7,033 bases of DNA from CAZNDN01 sp964571815. GTDB lineage: Bacteria; Fibrobacterota; Chitinivibrionia; Chitinivibrionales; WJKA01. Below the pieces are notes generated by a model that saw only the letters and a list, made by a program, of their open reading frames with translations, had not been told where the DNA came from and searched no databases. The stretch lies in assembly GCA_964571815.1 (NCBI GenBank), contig CAZNDN010000181.1, positions 1 to 7,033 on the forward strand, read 5' to 3'. Shown in pieces: positions 1 to 4,775 of the stretch (its first letter is position 1; each line of letters opens with the position of its first letter). Position numbers and translations under genes: made by a program.

Positions 1-113
1 CAGGGGTGCAGCAAGCAGCAGGGCGGGTTGTGAAGTGTTGGCACCTGGCATTCATAGACCCCAACTCCGCCATACTACTCTCATTCCCTGTGCCGAGCAC
101 GGTCCCAGCACGC

Positions 114-169
114 ATTCCCCATTCCCCATTCCACATTCAACATTCAACATTCAAAATTCAAAATTCCTA
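114..169. repeat. Tandem array of degenerate 7-bp repeats (ATTCNNN)
   Basis: Eight head-to-tail heptamers follow one another without a break on the + strand: ATTCCCC, ATTCCCC, ATTCCAC, ATTCAAC, ATTCAAC, ATTCAAA, ATTCAAA, ATTCCTA. ATTC is constant and the last three bases drift in steps, with neighbouring copies identical or one or two changes apart, as expected from copy-by-copy expansion. The last unit contains the stop codon of the aminotransferase gene (TAG on the minus strand, 167-169), so the array begins exactly at that gene's 3' end. Heptanucleotide short tandem repeats are known between genes in some bacteria, notably the STRR elements of filamentous cyanobacteria. Any relationship to those is only by analogy. 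Confidence 0.85.
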
Positions 170-1345
170 TTCTTCTTTCACTACCTCCGCCACGCGCTGA
201 ATCTGCTCTCCGGTGAGCGTGGGGAACATGGGCAGCGACAGTATCTCGCGCGCTACGCGTTCGGTGACCGGAAGGGCGCCTTCGTGGAGATTCATGAATT
301 CGTAGGCTTTCTGGCGATGGAGCGGGATGGGATAATGGAGCCCGCTGCCGATATTGTTGTCCGCAAGTTTCTGCATCATACCGTCACGGTCGGGCAGGCG
401 CACGACATAGAGGTGATAGACGCCTTTGGACCACTCGGGCTCGGCGGGAGTGGTCACCGACGGGATACCGGCGAGCGCTTCGTTGTACTCTTTCGCGGCC
501 CGCCGTCTGCCTTCGTTCCACTCGGGCAGCTTCCTCAGCTTGATCCGCAGCAGCCCCGCCTGGATCGCATCGAGCCTGCCGTTGTACCCCTCGATTGCAT
601 GTATATACTTCCGGGCCTGACCATGGTCGCGCAGCATCTTCACCGTGTCGGCAATATTCTTGTCGTTGGTGGTCACCGCGCCACCCTCGCCGCACGCGCC
701 CAGGTTTTTTCCCGGATAGAAGCTGAATGCGGCCGCATGGCCCATGGAGCCCGCGGCGTGCCATTTCTTGTCACCCTGCGAGTAGCACCGTGCCCCGTGC
801 GCCTGGCAGGCGTCCTCGATAACGATCAGATTGTACTTGCGCGCAATCTCCATGATCGAGTACATGTCGGCGCACTGACCGTAGAGGTGTACCGGAACGA
901 TTGCGGTCACGGTCTTGCCCGTGGCCTTGTCCACGGGGCGGCCGCCGGGGCCGCCGGCGCGGCAGTCGTTTTCCAGGTAGGCGGCAAGGAGCACGGGATC
1001 CATGGTGAAGGAGTTCTCGTCGATATCCACGAACCTGATCGATGCTCCCACCTGCGAGAGCGCTTCGGTGGTGGCAATGAACGTGTGCGAGACGGTTATC
1101 ACCATCTGATCGGGGCCGATACCCGCGGCCGTGAATGCAAACCGGAGCGCATCGGTGCCGCTTGCCACGCCTGCGCAGTGTTCGGTCTCGCAGAACGCGG
1201 CGAAATCCTCTTCGAAGCCGGTGAGATTGGGCCCGCCGATAAACCGCGCGGTGCGAAACGCCTCGCGACATACGGCGATGAGGTCTTCTTCGATCTCACG
1301 ATGCGGGCCGACCAGGTCCAGAAACGGTATCTTATCCGTGCTCAT
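167..1345 (-). CDS. DegT/DnrJ/EryC1/StrS aminotransferase, WbpE/WlbC-like (PLP-dependent sugar aminotransferase)
   Basis: A 392-residue enzyme, the usual length for the family. It transfers an amino group, usually from glutamate, to a keto sugar nucleotide in the cytoplasm. Visible marks are SGTDAL (62-67, phosphate-cup region), VIEDACQAHGA (175-185; D178 should contact the PLP ring nitrogen), SFYPGKNLGA (208-217; K213 is the predicted Schiff-base lysine) and GRLDAIQAGLL (256-266). The motif around K213 and the PVHLYGQ segment (151-157) resemble the WbpE/WlbC group acting on UDP-3-keto-GlcNAc-uronate. Residues about 127-143 look like a small insertion before that segment. I chose the ATG at 1345 because AGAAGGAGG stands just upstream; the frame is open to 1417 but has no such site there. 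The start overlaps the acetyltransferase stop by 14 bases, implying translational coupling. The substrate is inferred from the neighbours; FdtB/QdtB-type 3-aminotransferases are alternatives. Confidence 0.93.
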   Translation of the reverse strand: MSTDKIPFLDLVGPHREIEEDLIAVCREAFRTARFIGGPNLTGFEEDFAAFCETEHCAGVASGTDALRFAFTAAGIGPDQMVITVSHTFIATTEALSQVGASIRFVDIDENSFTMDPVLLAAYLENDCRAGGPGGRPVDKATGKTVTAIVPVHLYGQCADMYSIMEIARKYNLIVIEDACQAHGARCYSQGDKKWHAAGSMGHAAAFSFYPGKNLGACGEGGAVTTNDKNIADTVKMLRDHGQARKYIHAIEGYNGRLDAIQAGLLRIKLRKLPEWNEGRRRAAKEYNEALAGIPSVTTPAEPEWSKGVYHLYVVRLPDRDGMMQKLADNNIGSGLHYPIPLHRQKAYEFMNLHEGALPVTERVAREILSLPMFPTLTGEQIQRVAEVVKEE

Positions 1346-1599
1346 CGATCCTCCTTCTGAAAGCGGCCGGGTTCCCGGCAACAATGGTATCGGGCGGTAC
1401 ATCTCTGGTAACCACACTGCCGGCGCCCACGATAGCGTTTTCTCCGATCGTCACTCCGCAGAGGATGGTCGCGCCGGAGCCCAGCGAAGCGCCCNNNNNN
1501 NNNNNNNNNNNNNNNNNNNNNNNNNNNNNNNNNNNNNNNNNNNNNNNNNNNNNNNNNNNNNNNNNNNNNNNNNNNNNNNNNNNNNNNNNNNNNNTCCAC
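1332..1599 (-). CDS. Hexapeptide-repeat (left-handed beta-helix) N-acetyltransferase, WbpD/WlbB-like, interrupted by an assembly gap
   Basis: Only the last 53 residues are readable (1493-1335, TAA at 1332-1334). They hold left-handed beta-helix hexapeptide turns and a typical family ending: GASLGSGATILCGVTIGENA, then IVGAGSVVTRDVPPDTIVAG, then NPA. The GA-LG--ATI-CGVTIG pattern resembles WbpD/WlbB, acetyl-CoA enzymes that acetylate the 3-amino group of UDP-GlcNAc3NA. Beyond the gap, a GTG at 1599 preceded by AGGAG at 6 bases is a good candidate start. Joining the two parts in frame needs a gap divisible by three, which 100 is not. A family length of about 190 residues would need roughly 400 missing bases. 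The gene follows the oxidoreductase by 82 bases and overlaps the aminotransferase. The C-terminal identification is firm; the start, the length and the assumption that both sides are one gene are inferred. Confidence 0.8.
1350..1358 (-). promoter_or_regulatory. Ribosome binding site deciding the aminotransferase start
   Basis: The minus strand reads AGAAGGAGG followed by ATCG and then ATG at 1345. This near-perfect Shine-Dalgarno site fixes the start at 1345 rather than the in-frame ATG at 1417. It lies inside the last codons of the upstream acetyltransferase gene, so ribosomes finishing that gene end right at the next start. Confidence 0.85.
1495..1594. other. Assembly gap (100 N)
   Basis: Exactly 100 ambiguous bases, the customary placeholder for a scaffold gap of unknown size. 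It falls inside the acetyltransferase gene and hides its N-terminal and middle coding region. Any open frame crossing it is meaningless as translated. Confidence 0.97.
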
Positions 1600-1605
1600 T
1601 CGTGT

Positions 1606-1619
1606 CTCCTCTCCTCCCC
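1606..1619 (-). promoter_or_regulatory. Purine-rich ribosome binding site before the candidate GTG start of the acetyltransferase
   Basis: The minus strand carries GGGGAGGAGAGGAG, several overlapping Shine-Dalgarno cores. The nearest AGGAG ends 6 bases before a GTG at 1599. Its position just after the oxidoreductase and just before the gap supports a gene start there. Only five coding bases are visible before the N run, so the start cannot be tested further. Confidence 0.55.
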
Positions 1620-1659
1620 TTGTCAAATCCCGTGTCCAACCGCTGCCCGCGCGTGTTCC

Positions 1660-1680
1660 GGCCGCGGGAACGCCGCGGCC
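1660..1680 (-). repeat. Perfect 8-bp inverted repeat directly after the oxidoreductase stop codon
   Basis: GGCCGCGG and CCGCGGCC flank a 5-base loop, one base beyond the TAA of the oxidoreductase gene. The all-GC stem would be a stable hairpin in the transcript. No T-run follows on the minus strand, so it is not a standard intrinsic terminator. It may instead protect the mRNA 3' end or tune expression between the oxidoreductase and the acetyltransferase. Confidence 0.6.
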
Positions 1681-1681
1681 A

Positions 1682-2683
1682 TTACAGCGTAACCATGGCG
1701 CCCTTTGCTTTCACCGATTTCTCGCAGGCTTCCAGCAGCCGCACCACCAGCAGGCCCTCTTCGGGACCGCAGATCGGCTGCTTACCGTTGTCGACACATT
1801 CCAGGAAATGCGCAACCCCGAGTTTCAGCGCTTCGGTCTGTTCCAGACGCGGTGCGTACATGTCGCCGCTGCGATAGCTGACCAGCAGCTCGTGGATATC
1901 CCGGCGATCGCTCACCGCGACGCCCTTGTCGTAGATTTTGATCTTGTCGTCGGGCGACACATCGTTCCACACCAGCATCTTCTTCTCCCCGCCGATCAGG
2001 GTGGTGCGCAGCTTGACCGGAGACAGCCAGTTGACATTGAAATGCGCAATCAGGCTGGTATCGAAAAAAACCGTGATATAGGCGACATTCTCGTGCTGGT
2101 AGAAATGCGAGCTGCCGCAGGCGGAGACCGCGACCGGCTTCTCCCCTACTACATAGTCCATGATCGAGAAATCGTGCGGGGCCAGGTCCCAGATCACGTT
2201 GACATCGTGCTGAAACAGCCCCAGGTTCACGCGCGTGGAGTCGTAGTAGAGGACCGTGCCCAGTTCGCCGGCTTTCACGGTCTCTTTCATCTTTCTGACC
2301 GCGCCGGTGAACAGGAACGTATGATCCACCATGATCTTCAGGTTCTTCTTCGCCGCCAGGTCCATGAGTTCACGCGCATGCTCCGACGATTCGGTGAAGG
2401 GCTTTTCGACAAACACGTGCTTGCCGTTTTCCAGGGCCGATTTGGCCAGAGGGTAGTGAAACGAGACGGGCGTGACCACGGCCACGGCGTCGATATCCGG
2501 CGCTTCGGTGACTTCCCGCCAGTCGGTGACCGTTTTCACGCCGGAATGGTTCCGCGCCACCTTTTTGAGCACATCGGGGTTCTTGTCACACACCACCACA
2601 AGCTCCGCTCCTTCCGCGGAGCTGAAATTCCTCACGATATTCGGTCCCCAGTAGCCGTAGCCTATCACCCCGATTCTGATCAT
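1682..2683 (-). CDS. Gfo/Idh/MocA-family NAD(P)-dependent sugar oxidoreductase, likely 3-dehydrogenase for a UDP-amino sugar (WlbA/WbpB role)
   Basis: A 333-residue cytoplasmic enzyme of normal family length. The N-terminus is a Rossmann fold: GVIGYGYWGPN (5-15), with dinucleotide-binding glycines G8, G10 and G13, and D33 at the end of the second strand (VVVCD). VFVEKPF (90-96) is the family EKP signature, with K94 the expected active-site lysine. WDLAPHD (165-171) contains H170, at the place where this family usually has a catalytic histidine. The C-terminal half is the alpha/beta substrate-binding domain. The ATG at 2683 follows AAGGAGGGAGG with 8 bases between. Upstream of an acetyltransferase and an aminotransferase, the likely job is oxidation of C3 of UDP-GlcNAc-uronate or UDP-GlcNAc to the 3-keto form. 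The GYGYWGPN start differs from the WlbA/WbpB sequences I recall, so the role rests on context and no gene symbol is given. Confidence 0.93.
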   Translation of the reverse strand: MIRIGVIGYGYWGPNIVRNFSSAEGAELVVVCDKNPDVLKKVARNHSGVKTVTDWREVTEAPDIDAVAVVTPVSFHYPLAKSALENGKHVFVEKPFTESSEHARELMDLAAKKNLKIMVDHTFLFTGAVRKMKETVKAGELGTVLYYDSTRVNLGLFQHDVNVIWDLAPHDFSIMDYVVGEKPVAVSACGSSHFYQHENVAYITVFFDTSLIAHFNVNWLSPVKLRTTLIGGEKKMLVWNDVSPDDKIKIYDKGVAVSDRRDIHELLVSYRSGDMYAPRLEQTEALKLGVAHFLECVDNGKQPICGPEEGLLVVRLLEACEKSVKAKGAMVTL

Positions 2684-2851
2684 GGACGGCGCCTCCCTCC
2701 TTGACTAAAGAGATACGACGACATCGCGGCCCGGTGTGGCCCGCGTACGCCGCCGACAGGTTGTGGGAATGAAATCAAACAGGAACTCACTCAGGGAGAG
2801 AAACGATGGAAAAACGTTCGGCCGGGACGCACCTTCCCCCCGTGGGCGGTA

Positions 2852-2882
2852 CCCCGTCGCCCCCGCCGGGACCCGCGCCCCC
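2852..2882 (-). other. Putative G-quadruplex motif in the leader of the oxidoreductase gene
   Basis: Read on the minus strand there are four G-runs of 5, 3, 5 and 4 bases separated by loops of 3, 7 and 4 bases, which meets the usual G3+N1-7 rule. A further run of six G lies at 2836-2841. If transcribed, it would sit about 170 bases upstream of the oxidoreductase start, in its mRNA leader. In GC-rich DNA such a pattern can arise by chance, so function is unproven. Confidence 0.4.
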
Positions 2883-3074
2883 ATCCTCTACCCGCCGTCT
2901 CACTCCCGCCGGCCGAGGCCGGTTTCGGGTCCGGATACACCCCGCCCGATTCCCGCTAACTCTCCAAAATAATATGGGGATAGCGAGACGAGAACGCTGC
3001 CGTTGCGCTGAGGTTCATCGCCGGACAGAAAGTAGTGGTACGGAAGGGCACAGGTGATGTCTCAAGAGAGTATT

Positions 3075-3097
3075 GCCGGCCCGAAACGGGGGCCGGC
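3075..3097 (-). repeat. Strong GC hairpin downstream of the sugar transferase
   Basis: GCCGGCCC and GGGCCGGC form an 8-bp perfect stem around a 7-base loop. An alternative fold adds CCCG/CGGG around an AAA loop with a 2-base bulge. It lies about 87 bases past the sugar transferase stop. The bases after it on the minus strand (AATACTCTC) are not a U-tract, so it is at best an atypical terminator or an mRNA 3'-end stabiliser. Confidence 0.5.
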
Positions 3098-3130
3098 ATG
3101 GCGTTGATAAACCAGATTGTACTATTGGGG

Positions 3131-3160
3131 CCGCTCGACAGTCTACCGACTGTTTCGCGG
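3131..3160 (-). repeat. Imperfect hairpin just after the sugar transferase stop
   Basis: ACAGTC/GACTGT pair around a 4-base loop. The stem is extended, across a 3x3 internal loop, by CCGC/GCGG. It begins 23 bases after the TAG/TGA-side end of the sugar transferase gene in the direction of transcription. No T-run follows. It may act with the 3075-3097 hairpin as a transcript end, but this is unproven. Confidence 0.4.
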
Positions 3161-3183
3161 CGGGCGGATACGGGCGTCTGCGC

Positions 3184-4404
3184 TCAGTAGGCCCCTTTGG
3201 CGGCAATCACGGCCACGGGGGTCTTGATCAGCAGCTTCAGATCGAGCAGCAGCGACCGCGCCTTGATATATTGTATATCCATGCGCACCATCGCGTCGAA
3301 CGTGGTGGTGCTCCGTCCCTCGACCTGCCACACGCCCGTGATTCCCGGCTTGCTCTCGTACACCCGGCGCTTGTGCCAGATATCGTACTCTTCGACCTCG
3401 TAGGGAATCGCCGGCCGGGGGCCGACCAGGGACATATCGCCCATGAGGACGTTGAAAAACTGCGGAAGCTCATCGAGACTGGTCTTGCGCAGGAGCTTCC
3501 CGATCCATGTCACCCGCGGATCGTCCTTGATCTTGCACTTGCCTTCCTGCGTGCGGCCCTTGATAAAATCCGTGACAAACTCCTGATGGATACGGGCATC
3601 GTTGTTGACCCGCATGGAACGGAATTTCATGAACTGGAACGATTGGCCGCCGAACCCGACCCGCTCCTGGCGGAAGAAAACCGGGCCTCTGGAGGTGAGC
3701 TTGATCAGCACCGGGATGAGCAGGAAGAACGGTGAGAAGATCGCGATACCCACGAGACTTCCGGCAATATCCACGCTTCGCTTGAGCATCGCGGAGACCT
3801 TCTGAGCGATTCCTTCATCGGTATGCCCGCGCCGAAGCACGGCATCGATTGCGCTGGTCACCTGCCCCTCGTTGTCGGCATCCTGGGGGAACGTCACGAA
3901 CGAGACCCGCACCTGCTCGCACTGACCGGCACTCAGCGCCTCGCGTATCGCCGTGTGCACCTTGTTGAGCATCATCTCGGGAGTGCAGTCGTTGATCTGC
4001 GTGTAGATAATACCCATGACCTGCTCCGAGCGATACCATCCGCGGATATCGGTCTCGCGGGTGCAGGAGCCCAAAGATTCGGCGAGCCTGCGCGCGGCGA
4101 GCGCGTCGCCGATCCTGTCCACCGGCTCCCTGCCGGTGTTTTCACCCAGCAGATCGCGCACATCGAGCAGCACCAGCATGAACCGGTCGCCCGAGCGCTC
4201 GGAGCGCCGGCGCTCCAGCTTCAACATCTCCCGGAAATACCCCTCGGCGTAAATACCGTGCTCAGGATCAAACGGCCGACTGCGCTCGGGAGAAACCACC
4301 TCCCGCCGCTGCCCGTTGATCAACCGTCCGTTCTTCCGACCACTCATCGCCTGTCTCCAGGACCGCGTCCACATCGAGGTAACTTTTTCACGCTGCTCCA
4401 GCAT
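3184..4404 (-). CDS. Polyprenyl-phosphate sugar-1-phosphate transferase (bacterial sugar transferase) with N-terminal degenerate GGDEF-like domain
   Basis: A 406-residue inner-membrane enzyme in two parts. Residues about 207-406 are a bacterial sugar transferase domain, a monotopic phosphoglycosyl transferase that puts a sugar phosphate on undecaprenyl phosphate to start glycan synthesis. It shows KRSVDIAG (208-215), one hydrophobic membrane helix (about 216-236), KFRSM (260-264), the D311-E312 catalytic dyad in DELPQFFNVLMGDMSLVGPR (311-330), and PGITGVWQVEGRS (353-365). Residues about 50-185 resemble a GGDEF-type fold: RETDIRGWYRSEQVMGIIY (116-134) aligns with the RxTDxxxRYGGDEFxV segment of diguanylate cyclases, but YRSEQ stands where GGDEF should be. 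It should therefore not make c-di-GMP, though it might bind a nucleotide or a partner. It lacks the multi-helix N-terminus of WbaP/WcaJ. The ATG at 4404 follows GGGAGG at 7 bases; a second ATG at 4347 behind GGAG is a possible alternative. The substrate is unknown. Confidence 0.95.
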   Translation of the reverse strand: MLEQREKVTSMWTRSWRQAMSGRKNGRLINGQRREVVSPERSRPFDPEHGIYAEGYFREMLKLERRRSERSGDRFMLVLLDVRDLLGENTGREPVDRIGDALAARRLAESLGSCTRETDIRGWYRSEQVMGIIYTQINDCTPEMMLNKVHTAIREALSAGQCEQVRVSFVTFPQDADNEGQVTSAIDAVLRRGHTDEGIAQKVSAMLKRSVDIAGSLVGIAIFSPFFLLIPVLIKLTSRGPVFFRQERVGFGGQSFQFMKFRSMRVNNDARIHQEFVTDFIKGRTQEGKCKIKDDPRVTWIGKLLRKTSLDELPQFFNVLMGDMSLVGPRPAIPYEVEEYDIWHKRRVYESKPGITGVWQVEGRSTTTFDAMVRMDIQYIKARSLLLDLKLLIKTPVAVIAAKGAY

Positions 4405-4775
4405 ATCGGCGCCTCCCTTTTCGGTGACGTTCTAAAAGATAACACCAAACGGGGAGAAGCACCAGTTACATTTTAATTACATTTCGATGGTACATCCAAG
4501 CTTCAACCTGCCCCCCACACCTTACGCAACGGTAACAAAATACAAAGGATTACACGGATCGGGAAAGTTACATTTCTGTTACGTACCTTTTCCCCGCGGC
4601 GGCGCCGCAAGACGTTCACATTTCGAGCGTTTTCTCTGCCCTCGGATGCCGAACGGCACCCCAGGCCGCCTCCCGGCACGCAGTTGGCTGCTGCATGATC
4701 CGGGGTCTTTCCCTGTCGGAGGAAGCCTGCGACATCACGTGAACAAAGCCACGTAAGCTGCATGAAGAAAAGAAC
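4405..4775. other. Intergenic regulatory region upstream of the sugar transferase
   Basis: 371 bases with no supported gene. It contains two pairs of TTACAT-type repeats within 4465-4586, a GC palindrome at 4599-4608 and a weak 6-bp hairpin at 4645-4660. The half nearest the sugar transferase (4420-4590) is AT-richer than its surroundings, fitting a promoter region. Toward the TPR gene nothing resembles an intrinsic terminator with a T-run. Confidence 0.5.
4465..4586. promoter_or_regulatory. Two pairs of TTACAT-type direct repeats with 11-bp spacing; candidate operator
   Basis: TTACATTT occurs on the + strand at 4466-4473, 4477-4484 and 4568-4575, and a related TTACGTAC lies at 4579-4586. 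Within each pair the repeat start moves by exactly 11 bases, about one helical turn. Weaker relatives are TTACAC at 4550 and GTACAT at 4490. Tandem repeats at 11-bp phasing are typical of OmpR/PhoB-family response regulators; Bacillus PhoP boxes (TTAACA-like repeats) look similar. The nearer pair is about 60-80 bases upstream of the sugar transferase start. The repeats are plainly visible; regulator identity is inference. Confidence 0.5.

Larger units (their letters stand above)
2684..3183. other. Gene-free GC-rich spacer between the sugar transferase and the oxidoreductase
   Basis: About 500 bases with no open frame I trust on either strand. It contains hairpins at 3131-3160, 3075-3097 and 2909-2922, a G-quadruplex pattern at 2852-2882 on the minus strand, and the oxidoreductase Shine-Dalgarno site at 2692-2702. 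It probably separates two transcription units, with the end of the sugar transferase transcript on one side and a promoter plus long 5' leader for the oxidoreductase operon on the other. I could not identify a convincing -35/-10 pair or a known riboswitch. Confidence 0.6.

Noticed and set aside
48..62. TGGCACCTGGCATTC as a sigma54 promoter
   Set aside because: The -24 GG is present, but no GC stands at the correct distance for the -12 element.
1..74. Minus-strand frame (MAELGSMNAR...) open to the window edge
   Set aside because: About 24 codons visible, a poor ribosome binding site and no recognisable similarity; it cannot be judged at the edge.
35..1360. 441-codon open frame on the + strand
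   Set aside because: It is antisense to the aminotransferase, whose motifs and ribosome binding site are clear. The + frame begins in the heptamer repeat region and shows no family features.
1808..2704. 298-codon open frame on the + strand
   Set aside because: It is antisense to the oxidoreductase, with no motif and a composition typical of a shadow frame.
2806..3057. 83-codon + strand frame with a fair Shine-Dalgarno site (GGGAGAG) before its ATG
   Set aside because: The product is low-complexity, rich in P, R and G, with no hydrophobic core or motif. It mirrors the C-rich tract of the spacer. It runs against all other genes, so it is not supported without homologues.
2956..3099. 48-codon frame on the minus strand starting inside the spacer
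   Set aside because: No Shine-Dalgarno site. Its first codons are the 3075-3097 hairpin itself, and no protein feature is seen.
4599..4608. 10-bp perfect palindrome GCGGCGCCGC as an operator
   Set aside because: Short all-GC palindromes are frequent in DNA of this composition and it has no second copy near a promoter.
4680..4745. Possible riboswitch (c-di-GMP or cobalamin type) in the spacer before the sugar transferase, suggested by CACGTGATGTCGCAGG and GACAGGGAAAGACC
   Set aside because: The conserved core segments of these classes could not be placed in order and the stems do not pair as required. A covariance-model search with no hit would confirm the rejection.
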